This document shows, piece after piece, positions 35,349-49,012 of a stretch of 64,000 nt of DNA. The notes below the pieces were generated by a model. That model was given only the letters and a program-made list of their open reading frames with translations, had not been told where the DNA came from and made no database searches. This DNA is from Cornus controversa (taxonomy: Eukaryota; Streptophyta; Magnoliopsida; Cornales; Cornaceae): positions 53,563,255-53,627,254 of the forward strand of contig CM048853.1 in assembly GCA_026545225.1 (NCBI GenBank), in the 5' to 3' direction. The position numbers were made by a program, and so were the translations under genes. Positions within the stretch are counted from its first letter, which is position 1; each line of letters begins with the position of its first letter.

Positions 35349-38154
35349 TAATGATGTATTATTATATCTTTTAAACATGCTTAATTTTTTCAATGGTTTT
35401 AGAATATGCCAAATATACGATTCTCTATCATTATATATTAATAAAGTATGCACTCATTTATGATGCAATTTCAAGTCACAAATATAGAGAAGTAGCATAT
35501 CTAACAATATTCAATAAATATCAATCATTAATAAATTATTCAGTGGACGAGTTATTATAATTGAAAGTTGAGGTAAAACTTTTTTCTCTCCCGTAAAAGT
35601 TATAGATAAAAAAAATAACTCATTTAAGTCTATCAATATTTTTAAAATAAATTTGTTCTTTTTGTAGGATGATGAAATAGATGAATTCTATAGCAAAATA
35701 ACAAGCTGGAAAGAAAAATTATTATTTTTTATAGTGAAGATAAAAAATAGTAATAATGAATTGATTATAAATCGTTTTGTGTTAGTAGCTGTCAAATAAG
35801 TTTCACTGTAGGATAAATTATTTGAAGAATTACTGACGGATTGAGAATTTTCAAAAGGAGTGCAATAGATAGTTATCATTTGAAGAATTACAGAGGGATT
35901 TAGAATTTTCAAAAGTAAAGCAATAGATAGTTTAAGAATTGCTAGAATAGTAGTTTTTTACTTTCTTATGATTATCTTTGATTCTTTGCAATAGTAAGAT
36001 GAGACTGACAGAAGATTTATTTGTTTCAATATATTTTATCTTTTGAATACATTATATACAAATTACGGTATATGTATATAAATACAATGTGCATTTTTTG
36101 AAGTTACAAATTTTCATAGATTATGGAATAATTTTGGAATAGACTGTTGAATTACTCTAAATTAAGAGTAGCATGTGCACTGTTTGATGTTAGATTATTT
36201 AGAAAAAAATTCTGTTTGTTTTAGGATTTTTATATTCTGTCAATAGTATATTTTTTACTTAATGTTCCTTTAGGTGTTATCCATACAAATTATTGACATA
36301 GGACCATCTAAATTGATGTTATAAATATTTTGAGCACAAAATGCATCAAACAGTCCATATGAACCACAGGTCCAACTAATATATGTACATATAGTCATAT
36401 ATGATATATGCGTGTGTGTGTGTGTAAATGTTTGAAGATCATAATGCATTAGAGGCTCCCATGCAACCGGTTCATTATAATTGAAAAACAATAATAAACA
36501 TAAATCATACACAACTAGGATGCCACGAGCAAACATGCTACTATAAGAAAAGAAGGAAAAAAAACCCATAAAAAACAAACCACAATTAAGAAAAAATAAT
36601 TAGAGACTTCTAAGTGCAACACACATACTTTTTACTAGTATATTTATAGCTTGAATTTTCAAAAAAAAAAAGGGTAAATTACATTTACCTCTCTTGAGAT
36701 GCACTCAATAAACACTCGCCTCCCCTTTTGTTTGTCATATTGTACTAACTTTCCTTAAGATTTAAATACGCGATAACACAAACCTCCTTTCGTTAGTGGT
36801 CAATGATGAAAAATTATGATGTGAGCAATTTGTATATTTTAAATTTCAGTTCTACCATTAAAAAACATTTAAAGATGTAATTATCCTTATGAAATCACTT
36901 GAAATATTTAAAATACCTTTTTTTAACTCAATAAGTTGACAAAATTATTTCATTCTTCTTCTTATCATTTCAAAAGTCAAAAATTGATCTCCAGCAAAGG
37001 TTGTCGATGATAATTTCGTGTGGCAAAAGAGAGAAGTGATAAGATATTTTTTTTCTTTCTTCTTTTTTCTTTTCATTATCACCTTCTCCATACTTTTTCT
37101 TTTTTCACTTTGAATTAAGAATTAGGATCTTGAAATTAGAGAGTTTAATTGTGTAACTTAGTTTCAATGGAACATATATGTGGTTTCAGATTAGGGTTAA
37201 ATTATTTGAATTGGAGATTCTGGATTCAGTTTATGTAATAAAATTTTTATTTTACTTTTTGATTCTTTTTTTACGTTTTTAAAAGTCACAGTACAAAAGT
37301 TTGTTAATTTGATTACACACACTAGTATACAAAATTATATAGCCAATAGTCAACCTATTTATGCTTTTCAATTCATGGCCACATCTCTAAAAAATTACTG
37401 TTGTTCCTTGGTTACATACATAAATACAAACTCATTTCAATTCATAGATTTGCTTGTTAAATTTGTGAATAGCAGACTCTTCACTTATTTATTTAAACTA
37501 CAATTGGGTTTAAGTTGTCAAAAATATTTTATTTTTCATCAATTTTAGATTTTGTTTTCTAAATGAACTGTTAATCTTATTGGTGTCGTTAATGGCGTGG
37601 AGCGGAAGGAGAAAAGTGAGCAAACGTTGAAATACAATTGAGTAATTTTGTCTTTACTTTATTTATAAACTAAAATAATATTAAAAAAAATGAGGACAGT
37701 GACCAGTAAAATCTATATATCTTTTTAGACAAATGACATAATAAAAAATATGTGTACAAATATTTAAAAGAATAAAAAATACTAAAAATAGTAACTCTAG
37801 AATGATCTAGAGAAATTAAATACCAAGTGTCCATGCACGTCTTCCAACCTTTAAAAGCTCCATCCACCCAATATTTAGAAGTAAATTTTTGTAATAACAA
37901 ATTTACTTTCAAATATTACAATAATTTACTTCTAAATATCACAAACTTTTATGTGCAAATTTTTTATTTGCATAGATTTCTTATTTAATATAATGTTATT
38001 TTAGTTGCGAGGGTAGGTGAATGTTGTATGTGTATATGAGCTTAGGTTTGACTAGTAGGTGAATCGTGACCGTTTGATCGTAGATAGAGAAAGTTATTTT
38101 AGACCATAAATAGACATATTTTAAACTATAAATTTCAACTTTAAATTATAAACG
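35349..38154. other. Intergenic, no gene seen
   Basis: AT-rich. A direct repeat of about 60 bp (tgaagaattac.g..ggatt.agaattttcaaaag) occurs at 35821 and 35880. At 36672 the sequence gggtaaattacatttacctc matches the left end of the Mutator-like element at 27801, but I could not find a right end. The open frame at 36270-36578 is not protein-like. Confidence 0.4.
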
Positions 38155-38240
38155 ATTTAAAATAATGCGAGTTTTCAAGTAAATAACAGATGGAGTGCAT
38201 ACTCTTCCATTTTGTTTCGTTTCTTGGAGGCACCTCAAAA
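38155..38240 (+). repeat. Second copy of the RAD51C 3' end and flank
   Basis: The segment taaaataatgcgagttttc followed by catactcttccattttgttt and cttggaggcacctcaaaag matches 35105-35180, which spans the RAD51C stop codon and the bases after it. About 3 kb separates the copies, in the same orientation. Confidence 0.6.
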
Positions 38241-38664
38241 GGAACAGCCTACTCATCATCGGTGAGTAGCTGTGCCACCTGATAAAAGTGACATGTGTAT
38301 TTTAAAATTAAAAATTGTAAATAAAAAATAACAATAAAAAGTTTTAATTTCTCCTCCCATATACTTTAAATTCAAAATCAATATGTCATTTTGTCATATT
38401 GGTAGTGGTGAAAAGAGGTTTACTTACTACTCTTGAGTAGGCAAGCATGACTCCTTTGGAATGTGATCCTTCACCTTAACGATATTTCCCTCAACAAAAT
38501 TTACAATAATATGAATGACGTTTTATGATTGGCACTTGAATTCATAATAATTTGCTATTTTTTTTAAGCAACTACATATGTGTGATTGTAAACAAAAAAG
38601 ACATACAATTGTTTGGCTTAAAACAAGAGTCTCACATGGGCTTGGCTAGAGACTTCGTTGGATT

Positions 38665-38688
38665 TGACTAATCACATAATCAAGCATT

Positions 38689-38744
<56 letters not shown>

Positions 38745-38860
38745 TCACCTTACATTGGGCTTTGTGTTATGCAAGACAAATCACATAATCAAGCATTTGA
38801 TTTTTATATATATATATATTTTTTTGTCTTCACCTTAAATTGTGCTTTGTGCTATGTATA
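38665..38860. repeat. Local duplication with expanded AT microsatellite
   Basis: The string aatcacataatcaagcatttga followed by TA dinucleotides and tcttcacctta occurs at 38669 and 38789. In the first copy the TA tract is about 52 bp (38691-38742); in the second it is short. Confidence 0.7.
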
Positions 38861-40500
38861 TGTATATATGTATGTACCATTTACTTAAAACTCAATAACT
38901 TTTATTACAAATTAACTTTTAGCATAATATCTTTGATATTCCGAGATTTGCCAAAATAATACTTATTTTTTCTATTCGTTTCATAATTCCACTGACTTCC
39001 CTTGACATTTGTAGTTGTGTAACTTATTTTTCCTTTTCTTAACAGAGATTAATGGACAGCAACATAAATTGCTGACGTCTTCACCAAAAAAATTAAAAAA
39101 CCCAAATTTGCCCTTGTTATTTATAAAAAGACATTTGTGCCCACGTTGACCAAACTAAGAGTACATAAATAACCTACTTTTATTTATAATACCCTAGTCA
39201 ATTCAAAGCCGTTCATGATACACTGTATATCTTTAATTTATAAACCCTAACAGAAGATAACAAAACAAAAAACAGACCATACGTATTATTCTATTCTTTA
39301 TTTATTTATTTTTAATCAAATTCGTATCATTCTATTCAACAATCTCATGAGTGGTATTAAATTAACAGCCATTGCATTTTTACGAACATGATAAGTTCTT
39401 GGAGTTCACACTATTGTTGGCACTCTATAAACAAATTCGAAACTGAAATCGAGCTATTAAGTCTGGCGACGACCACAACAAAGAAATCGAAAAACAACAT
39501 ATTGAAGCCGAGAGGACAATGCGGAGACGACATGTTACGATTGAATTGGACAAGTCATTGAGAGAGAATGTTGAAACTATTTTTGTTAGAAAGAGAATTT
39601 CGAGAGCTTTAAGACGAAAAAATTATGAAGATTTCAAGTTAAAAAAGTATAAAAAACTTCAACATATATATGTATATATAAATAACACTAAAATTTTAGA
39701 TTAATTTAATTGTGTGGATAGTGAAAATCTGAAAAAGTTGTTATGGAGTCCAATTTTGGAGATCCTAACATGTTGATGTGACTGAATAAAATATTCATGT
39801 GACTACCAAAATTTGAATATGAAGAAACAAATATAGAGAAACGATTATTAAGGATTTATTGCATGTTTGTTGACGTTGGATTTACTTTAATATTAGACTG
39901 TTGCAATACCATATGGATCTTTATTATACCGTCAATCTGGTCATTTTATTATATGTTATTTTTTTGACTAACCACACCGGAATTGCAGCCCATTCTCTTC
40001 TTACTAAACGTGCGGCCGAGTCAATTTTTAAAACCATGCTTGTTGCAGAGAACCCTACTAAAGAATAAACACCCCTCTACTTATACAAACGTTGCAAATT
40101 GTGTGTGTGTGTGTGTGTGTTGGGGGGTGGTGGAGTCTAGAGACCTATAAGAATTAAAAAAAAATGTTAAAGACTTTTCGTAAAGGGCTATGCTATCCAG
40201 TTAAGCCTAAACTTTTCTGTCAAACTATGCTTCTTAACTATTATTTTCTTTTGGTAAACTATTCTTCTTAACTATTATTTTCTTTTGGTAAAAAGAGACG
40301 ATAAAAATGATTAATGCAGAGAAAGAGGAATTATTTCATATTAGGAAACGAAGATAAAAAAAAAAAATTAGGATTCCCTTGTTTTTCTCTAGATAACAAC
40401 TAGGGTTAATTTCCTCCCCAGACTTGAAACCTTTATTCACTTCACTGATCTCCGGCATGTTTCTCTTTGTTAATTGATCATCTTTTTCTTCTTTGTTCGA
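38861..40500. other. Intergenic, no gene seen
   Basis: AT-rich. The frame at 39519-39704 is lysine/arginine-rich and of unknown nature, without a partner exon or known motif. A GT repeat followed by a G-rich tract lies at 40100-40132. Confidence 0.35.
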
Positions 40501-40570
40501 TATATATTCCCTCTCAAACTGGTAGCTTGCTATATATATATATATATATAGATCAGATCAGCCCAGCCCA

Positions 40571-41570
40571 CATGGCTACGGCTAATAATATTAATGACCT
40601 TGGACAAGAATTGCTGGAGCTGATCATGGCACATGTGACCACAACGTTTGATCTTCTACGATGTCGCGGTGTATGTCATTCGTGGCGATCGGCTGCAGCG
40701 AAGGTGCTATCATGTGGCATTATTAACAAGGAATCCAAAAATACTACTACTACTACTACTACTCTTTTACGGTAAAACCACATCTCATAGAGATCATCGC
40801 AAACTCTTATTATGTCTTGACAAAAACACCACCACCGAGTATAGGTACGTAGTGGCGGCGGGCGGTGGTGTTCCCAAAAAGACCAGGTGTATCGTGGATG
40901 GCTACTATTGTGTCACAAATATCTGACCTCACTGTATCTCTTCAATCCCCTCTCAAGAATGGTTGTCCATCTTCCACCACCGCCAAATCCGGCAATGATC
41001 AGTTACCGAAATCAACTCAGATTCATCACATCCTCCATTCTTACTGATCCCACTTGCATCGTCTACGTATACACCACATACTCATGTAGACGATGTATGG
41101 GTTTATGTGATATTTTACAAGGGTAACTTCTACTCGGTTGATGAGTTTGGTGTGCTTCGACGTTCCTTGTTCCATAAATCTTATTCTAATTACAGAGAAG
41201 AGGTAGTATCGACTAGTACTAGTGTCAAATTTGGGTGTCGATTCAGGTACTTGGTGGAGTCGTGGACTGTGAGGAGGATTGAGAGTTACCAAGATTCTGA
41301 TGGCAAATCGAAGATCAGAACCACCAACGTGTTTGAGATTTTTATGTCAAATTGGAGCAATGGTGAATGGGAAGAAGTGACTAGTTTCAGCGATCATGCT
41401 TTGTTCTTGGCTCGTAATGATTCAAAGTTTGTTTCAGTTAGATACAAGGGATGAATATAGACACAACTCGATCTATTTCATTGATGATCTTGGGCGACAT
41501 ACCAGCTCAGGTAATGGAGATTTTGGGGTCTATGATTTGGAAAATCGTATAAATATATCTCAGGGACGAC
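40571..41570 (+). pseudogene. F-box/DUF295 (KIB-like) protein pseudogene
   Basis: The N-terminus from 40571 (MATANNINDLGQELLELIM) leads into an F-box with DLLRCRGVCHSWRSAA at residues about 26-41, the SCF ubiquitin ligase adaptor motif. The downstream parts match the C-terminal DUF295 propeller: VDEFGVLRR, FRYLVESW, SFSDHALFLARN and NSIYFIDDL..GVYDLEN. The reading frame changes four times: at an ACT repeat near 40745-40765, near 40920, near 41090 and near 41440. It is therefore a broken host gene. Its size fits a short family member of about 330-350 residues. No transposon ends frame it. Confidence 0.8.
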
Positions 41571-42789
41571 ATGCAGTGTCGAAGGTTTCAAAACTTTCAA
41601 CCAATCCTATAGGCTATAATATATTGCTAATTTATGTAATCTTCAATTCTTTTTATCTAAGATTTTACTTTATAAATTTAATATGTAGTTCATGATTTTA
41701 TATATATACACACACTAGGATGATATGAGATTAAACAAGGAGCAATTTGGACTTCTGAATATTGAACGAGAAAAACTCGTAACAACCAAAACATAAAAGA
41801 GAGATTATATGTTGCAACAGGAATATCATCACATGATATCATCATCCGACATGACAATATGAAAAAATTTTAAAAATAAGAGGACCAACGAGAATATGAC
41901 TATAAAATAATAATATAATATATATTAATTATTCAAACAAAAAAAATTATATTACATAAATACTTCAATTAATCATTAAGCAATTAATAACTAAACAAAA
42001 GTAGACAAATAAATTAAAGAATCACACTTATTTAGTCATCTACGTACATTTAATTTAGATTTTTAATTATAACTTAATTGCATATAATTTTTTTTCAAAA
42101 TATTTGAATATATATCATTAAAAAGAAAAATATCAAAAAAAGTTGGACAAGTACTTAAAATTTTAATATGAGTATGTATTAGAAGATAATACAGGAGACG
42201 TTAAATGGCGTGGAATCTCTTTAAAAAAAATAAAAAAAAAAAGCACAAAGTGGACTAACCCCTTGTGGCATTAAATATAGTAGTAATATTTATAGTTGTA
42301 CGATGACGAGTGGGAATCTCACCTAGACTTCCGTGTCTAATTGAAAATGTTGTTAGTCTTGTTTTTGCTTGTGTCACTCTTGCGTAACTAAATTAATTAA
42401 TTGGAAACCAAAATATATAGGTAAGGGGGAGGTTGTTAAAGAGGGAATGACACTGGCTTGCTTTCTCAAGTTTTAACTAGACTTCTACACATGTTTTTGA
42501 ACCCAATCTTCAACGCAACGCCGAATCTCCAAGTTTGAATGACAATGCCCTCTTTTCCTTAAGTTTAACTAAACTTCTTCAAATTATTTTGAACCAAATC
42601 TTCTGCAAAAATGGTTAAGTCACTTCTTGTCCTTCACCAACCTTTTCACTATTAATGATAGTAACAACTAACAACCTCCACCCACCACCTCACAAGGATT
42701 TTTATACTGCTATGCTAAGCTTCATCTAAAATTTTAATCCAAATAATCCATAAAGAGAAAGAAAAAAAAAAACTAGCATATTGGTAGAA
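41571..42789. other. Intergenic with a repeat fragment
   Basis: 41850-42165 matches the inner part of the AGGAAGCACGG element at 13633-14129, from tatgNctataaaataataat to the cattaaaaag region, but both ends are lost. The rest is AT-rich with no gene. Confidence 0.5.
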
Positions 42790-43364
42790 TCTAGAATGTG
42801 GCAATTTTTTACGAGCTTGAACAACAATTTTTATAATTAGAATTAAGTATGGGTTGAAAAACCTCGACCCAAACTTAATTAGGGTTGAATTTGGATTGAT
42901 GTGCTAACAACCCGAGTTCAACCCGAACCCGAATTGTAATATTATTTTTATGCATATTTTTTTATTTTAAATATATTATATATAATATTCAAATTATGAT
43001 AACTTTTTTTCTTTTCAACTTTCTTTATTTAAATCTTAATTTATTGTATGTTAACACTTTGGATAATTAATTTATTAAAAATTTATTTGTAATTTTTTAG
43101 AAATTTGTATTAAGTCAGTGTGTTTAGGAGTAATCTAATGTGAAACTTATTAAAGATCACTTTAAATTTTTAACATGGAGATTGGTTATATAGATAACCA
43201 GAATTAATCCAACTTTCTAACCCAAAATCTTAATCCAAGTTTAAAAATTTAAGGATGGGTTGAGCTAGGATTAAGTAGTTAGGGTTGACTATTTCATATG
43301 TAGGGTTGAATTCGAATTGTATCTCTAATCCGCCCGAGTTGCAGTTCGCCGAGTTGTAGTCCTA
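42790..43364. mobile_element. TAGGGATGCAAC-family hAT element, left end lost
   Basis: Colinear with 20090-20653: caattttttacgagcttgaac, then aacttaattagggttga, aacccgaacccgaattgta, and a right end gagttgtagtccta. The first 50 bp or so, including the TAGGG terminus, are missing, so it is immobile. Confidence 0.65.
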
Positions 43365-44214
43365 CAAAAGTACCATTTCTCTGAGACATTCTTTGCTTTG
43401 TTTCGTGAGAGTAATTTGACGTCGTTTGAAATTGCAATAATTATATTTGGTAGAAATTATGATTTACAAATGAACTGAAAATAGGTTTTTATCAGGAGAG
43501 GAGTTCCCCTTCCAGTGTGAGCAATGTGTTTGAGTACTACCTGATTATTATATATATTAGTGTATTTTTTGTGTCTATGGCACTATAAAAATAATTATTA
43601 AACTAAATCATTTAAGAGATGCGAGGGTAGGTGGATGTGTATATGAATTTAGGTGTGAATGTAGTAGGTGAATCATGATCGTTAAATCGAAATAGAGAGA
43701 GTTATTTTATACTGTAGATAGATATAGATATTTTGAACCGTAAAATTGATTTTTTAAGTATTTTTTACCGTTAGTCTTTCTTTTTTTCTTTTTTTAAAGG
43801 AGGTTCAAACATAATGTTTAAATGTAATATTGGGTTAGGATATTTAAAATGAGACGGGAGAGAATATATAACTACAACATTTGGATTTTCAGAGTGTTGC
43901 TATAACTTGTAATAAAGCAATTTTTCTTTTATGCTACGTTTGGTACGCAACAATGGAATGAAATGAAATGCTAATATTACCTTTTTCTTTTATGGGTCTT
44001 TTTATTCACTAACATTTTAGTGTTTTTCCTTATCAGATTTAGTTAGTTTTTCTTTTATATCTGTATATATTCATACAAATTTGTAAATTTAATATATATA
44101 ATGTGTATATCACCTATCCTCTCTTGATTTATATTCTTCAATATATATATATATAGTTAAAACAATTGGAAAAAAAAGAAATCAATGAATGAATCCATTC
44201 AAACAAGTTAGATA

Positions 44215-44254
<40 letters not shown>

Positions 44255-44640
44255 GTTAGATATATATATTTATGTATATAATGATCAAGAGGGTAATTTC
44301 AACCAATAAGAGACGGGAGTGTGAATGGAGTCACGCTAGTGAATGCCCCTGTACCCTTCTATATATATATATATATATATACTTGGTAAATTTCGTCCAA
44401 CAAATCAATGAAATAATATAAAGAAAATGATAAATAGGTAAAATTGTTGAGCGGTTAGAGTTGCACTTTCTCAAAATGCATGTGGTGAAAATAGGTCTAA
44501 GCATTTCTGGCTCACAATTCTGCCGAATAGCATGGTAATAATATGAACAGGAGAAAACAATCAAAAGCATTCATATCATTTCCTACCCCCAGTCAACGAT
44601 CCCGATCTATTCCTCAGATCTAACTGTCATATCGCCTCAC
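43365..44640. other. Intergenic, no gene seen
   Basis: AT-rich with TA microsatellites at 44220-44252 and 44362-44382. A stretch at 43618-43770 (gcgaggg, taggtg, gtatatga..ttaggt) matches 38005-38110, so it is a dispersed repeat. 44445-44480 has a weak tRNA-like A box only. Confidence 0.4.
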
Positions 44641-44699
44641 CGGTCACCTTTTGTAATCAGAACCAACTCTACCATTTCAATATCGAAAGTTGTTGGCTC

Positions 44700-44838
44700 T
44701 TTCTCGAGAAATATATATATAGAAATATATATTATATTATATTATATAGCATCTCTCTCTACAAATCAGTGAGACTCGAAGCGGGGCTAAGCAGATTCAA
44801 ACCCCCCTTCTCTCTCTCTCTCTCTCTCTCATCGAGCC
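44700..44838 (+). promoter_or_regulatory. Core promoter and CT-rich leader of transketolase
   Basis: A TATA-rich stretch (44710-44748) is followed by a pyrimidine-rich leader with a CT repeat (44811-44829) directly before the ATG at 44839. Such pyrimidine patches are common at plant core promoters of highly expressed plastid-protein genes. The role is inferred from position. Confidence 0.5.
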
Positions 44839-47800
44839 ATGGCAGCTTCTTCATCTTTGACTCTGTCCCAAGCCATCTTCGCCCGCACCACACCTCGCCA
44901 TGGCTCGTACCCCAACTCCGACCGCCTTTCTCTCTCTACTCTCTCTCTCCCCATCTTCTCTGGCCTCAAATCCTCTTCTCCCTTATCGTCTTCACTCCCC
45001 GCTCGCACCACCACCTCTCCCCGGAAACTGAACTCGCTCCACCTAGTTAGCGCCTCCGCGGCCGTCGAAACCCTTGAGAAGACCGAGACATCTCTCGTCG
45101 AAAAATCCGTCAACACGATTCGTTTCCTCGCAATCGATGCCGTCGAGAAAGCTAATTCGGGTCACCCGGGTCTGCCCATGGGTTGCGCGCCAATGGGTCA
45201 CGTACTGTATGATGAGATCATGAGGTACAACCCGAAGAACCCATACTGGTTCAACCGTGACCGCTTTGTTCTCTCAGCTGGTCACGGTTGTATGCTTCAG
45301 TATGCTCTGCTTCACCTCGCTGGATATGACAGTGTCAAGGTGTGCCTCTCTGATTCATTTGTTTGATCATGGTATCATACTATAAACACACAAAAATGTA
45401 TGCTTATATAAATTCAATTGTCACTAAATTTTGTGTGTTTTAATCAAATTCGAATCTGGGTATTATGTTAGAAGAAAAAGATTGCATTTTCTTGGCCAAT
45501 CTGTATGATACATTTGGGAATAAGAAGAGATAGAGTGGTTTTTTAGGGTTGTATTTTTTTCAACAAAGAAGTATATTTGTAAAAGATTACCAAAAAAAAT
45601 TCTTCTTAGGTTCGTTCAGTTCTCTCTTATTGCCTAATCACGTTGAAACTCCAACTTATTATTATTCAATCTTCATATGTTAAAGTGTTAATTGGTTTCT
45701 ATACGGAGTATAAGCTTTTGCAATAAGGTGGTTCTGTTTCTGGCAATGAATTTGCTGCATTCAGTAGGATTCTTGTCTCTTGTAATTTAGTGGATCAAGC
45801 AATTTGTTCTTGGGATAAGTATTAGCTTTGTGTGTAACGAACTTTTTTTGTAAGACTCATTAGAGTTCATTCAACATATCAAGAGAATTAATTGATTAAT
45901 TAATTGCAATTTAAGATTCATTACAGTTTCTTTTTAGTACTGATTTTTTTTTTATTGGATCAATCTATTAGGAAGAAGATTTGAAGAATTTCCGTCAGTG
46001 GGGAAGCAAAACCCCAGGTCACCCTGAGAATTTTGAGACCCCTGGTGTTGAAGTCACTACTGGTTAGAATCTAGTCCTGAAATTTACATTCTTTTGGTTG
46101 CAGAAATTCAATGCATAATTCTTCTCTATCTTTTCTTTATGTGTTCACAGGTCCTCTTGGTCAGGGTATTGCCAATGCTGTTGGTCTGGCCCTTGCTGAG
46201 AAGCACTTGGCTGCTCGTTTCAATAAACCAGACAATGAGATTGTTGACCACTACACGTAAAATAACTTCTTAAATATTCTTACTTTGGATGTTTATACTA
46301 AGAGAAATAATTTTTTGAGTGTTGTCTTGTTTGACTTATCGGCTTTGGAAATTTTGTTTTCTAGATATGCGATACTTGGGGATGGTTGCCAAATGGAGGG
46401 GATAGCGAATGAAGCTTGTTCTCTTGCTGGGCACTGGGGACTTGGAAAGCTGATTGCTTTCTATGATGACAACCATATCTCTATTGATGGTGACACAGAA
46501 ATTGCATTCACTGAGTGTGTTGAAACCCGTTTTGAGGGTCTTGGGTGGCATGTTATATGGGTGAAAAATGGTAACACGGGTTATGATGATATTCGTGCTG
46601 CCATCAAGGAATCAAAGGCTGTCAAAGACAAACCCACTTTGATCAAGGTCAGATTCTAATTGCATGCCTTTTGGTACATTAGGGAGTGATATTTATGCAT
46701 TCAAATTTCATGTGAGTTCCAAGATTGTTTTATTAGTTTTAGAAAATTCTCATTTGATTAGTTGTAGCAACCTCTCTGTTGAAAAAATCTTAAAGCAGAT
46801 GTCGTATCCTTCTGGGAGAAGCTATGAAGGCTCTAAAATCAAGTCTGGTGGCTTAAGTATTGTATTTCCACACATTTTATTTGTAACTCATACAAGGTCC
46901 TCTAAATGAGGCTCTTAGAGTTCTTTAAGTGGTACAATATTGGTATTTTTTCCTTGAATTTGCTTTCAGAGAGAGGTTAATGTTCTTTAAGTTCTGTTTA
47001 GGTATCCATTAAAAGTAGGGCTTTTCTTTGCTTAGTTTTTGCATCTTTGCAGGTGACTACAACGATAGGTTACGGGTCCCCCAACAAGGCAAACTCATAC
47101 AGTGTACATGGGAGCGCACTAGGTGGCAAGGAAGTTGATGCCACTAGGAAGAATCTTGGATGGCCTCATGAGCCTTTCCATGTGCCTGACGATGTGAAGA
47201 AGTATGGGAACCTTTATAATGCTTCAATGATTGATTTGAATCTTTTAAGTGATCAGTCAATAATTTTCTTTGATTCTTCCCTCTGCAGGCATTGGAGCCG
47301 CCATGTCCCTCAGGGCACTGCTCTTGAAGCTGAATGGAATGCCATGTTTGCTGAATACAAGAAGAAGTATAAGGAGGAAGCTGCAGAGTTGAAGTCTCTC
47401 ATCAACGGTGAATTTCCAGCTGGCTGGGAGAAAGTTCTTCCAGTAAGTAATGCTTTGATTGTTTTGGTTGCTATATATCCTGTCTCTAAGGGTCTGTTAA
47501 ACATTCTTACATTTGGGGTAACTAAATATGTTAGTAGATGCATTCATAGCCAGCATTTTCTTTTGGATTAGAGTGGTTCCAAAAACTTTTCTAAAAGAGC
47601 CAACATATTAAGCAAATTTTTTTATACTCATTTAAATTATTAATTTCAAATAAATTGTTGGTAGATGAATATAACAGATTCAGATCTACGGGCCTGAATT
47701 TACAGTTTCTTAAATAAGGTTTTTTTTTTTCCTTGTAGTAGGTGATCAAAATTTGATTTAGCATTACATACAGAACACATGATTTTGTTTTAAAACCATT

Positions 47801-48777
47801 TCCTTGCACTTTCTCAGACATACACACCAGACAGCCCTGCTGATGCCACCAGAAATCTCTCTCAACAATGCCTTAACGCCCTTGCAAAGGCTGTCCCGGG
47901 ACTCCTTGGTGGCAGTGCTGATCTTGCTTCCTCCAATATGACCCTGCTGAAAATGTTTGGGGATTTCCAGAAGAACACACCAGAAGAACGGAATGTCAGG
48001 TTTGGTGTTCGTGAGCATAGTATGGCAGCCATCTGCAATGGAATTGCCCTCCACACTCCTGGCTTTATTCCTTACTGTGCAACTTTCTTTGTTTTTACTG
48101 ACTACATGAGAGCGGCTATCAGGCTTTCTGCCTTATGTGAAGCTGGAGTTATATATGTGATGACCCATGATTCAATTGGGCTTGGAGAAGATGGACCAAC
48201 ACATCAGCCTATTGAGCACTTGGCTAGCTTCCGAGCAATGCCCAACATTTTAATGCTCCGTCCAGCTGATGGTAATGAGACAGCTGGTGCATACAAGGTT
48301 GCAGTCCTCAACAGGAAGAGACCTTCAATTCTTGCCCTCTGTCGACAAAAGCTGCCCCAACTTCCTGGAACTTCCATTGAAGGAGTTGAAAAAGGTGGCT
48401 ATGTTATATCAGACAATTCTTTGGGTAACAGGCCGGATGTCATCTTGATTGGAACTGGTTCTGAATTGGAAATTGCTTCCAAGGCTGCTGATGAACTAAG
48501 AAAGGAAGGGAAGGCTGTGAGAGTTGTCTCCCTCGTTTCTTGGGAGCTATTTGATGACCAATCAGATGGCTACAAGGAAAGTGTCCTGCCAGCAGCTGTT
48601 TCAGCCAGGGTTAGTATTGAAGCTGGATCGACATTTGGGTGGGAGAAGATTGTTGGAAGCAAAGGCAAGGCAATCGGAATTGACCGGTTTGGAGCAAGTG
48701 CACCAGCAGGAAAAATATACAAGGAGTTTGGCATCACAGCTGAAACTGTTGTAGCGGCAGCTAAAGCAATTTGCTAG
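44839..48777 (+). CDS. TKL: Transketolase, chloroplastic, seven exons
   Basis: Transfers two-carbon ketol units with thiamine diphosphate and Mg2+ in the Calvin cycle and the plastid pentose phosphate pathway. Exons: 44839-45339, 45972-46062, 46151-46256, 46365-46647, 47053-47201, 47289-47442, 47818-48777. All introns are GT-AG and junction phases agree, giving 2244 nt and 747 residues, normal for plant enzymes. Residues 1-about 73 are Ser/Thr/Leu-rich and basic, a stromal transit peptide. Motifs: HPGLPMG (109-115), GDGCQMEG starting at 238 with the matching Asn269 of the thiamine-binding motif, VREH with catalytic Glu494, and [15 protein letters not shown]. The C-terminal domain ends VVAAAKAIC. 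All key residues are present and I see no frame break. Which of the usual plant paralogues it represents cannot be told. Confidence 0.95.
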
Positions 48778-48935
48778 GATTATTTAGTTGAGGTTCTTGG
48801 TTGCTATGGAAACCGTTTAAACATAAGTTGTGAGTTTGCAATTTTACAATTTTACAGTGAACTTAAGTGATTCAGTCAAGTGCGTAACCTCTTACATTTC
48901 ATAATAAAAGAAGGAAAAAAGTTTTATTTTTCCAG
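48778..48935 (+). terminator. Transketolase 3' UTR with polyadenylation motif
   Basis: About 120 nt after the stop, ataataaaag (48901-48910) contains the AATAAA signal, preceded by T-rich sequence. The exact cleavage site is not readable. Confidence 0.4.
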
Positions 48936-49012
48936 GATTGTCATTCGTAAGTGCCGAGGACATTCCGATTTTATTGATGGACAGAGATGAGATGGCCAGG
49001 CTTGCAAATGAG

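Noticed and set aside
46336-46551. Minus-strand frames across transketolase exons
   Set aside because: Antisense shadows of well-supported exons.
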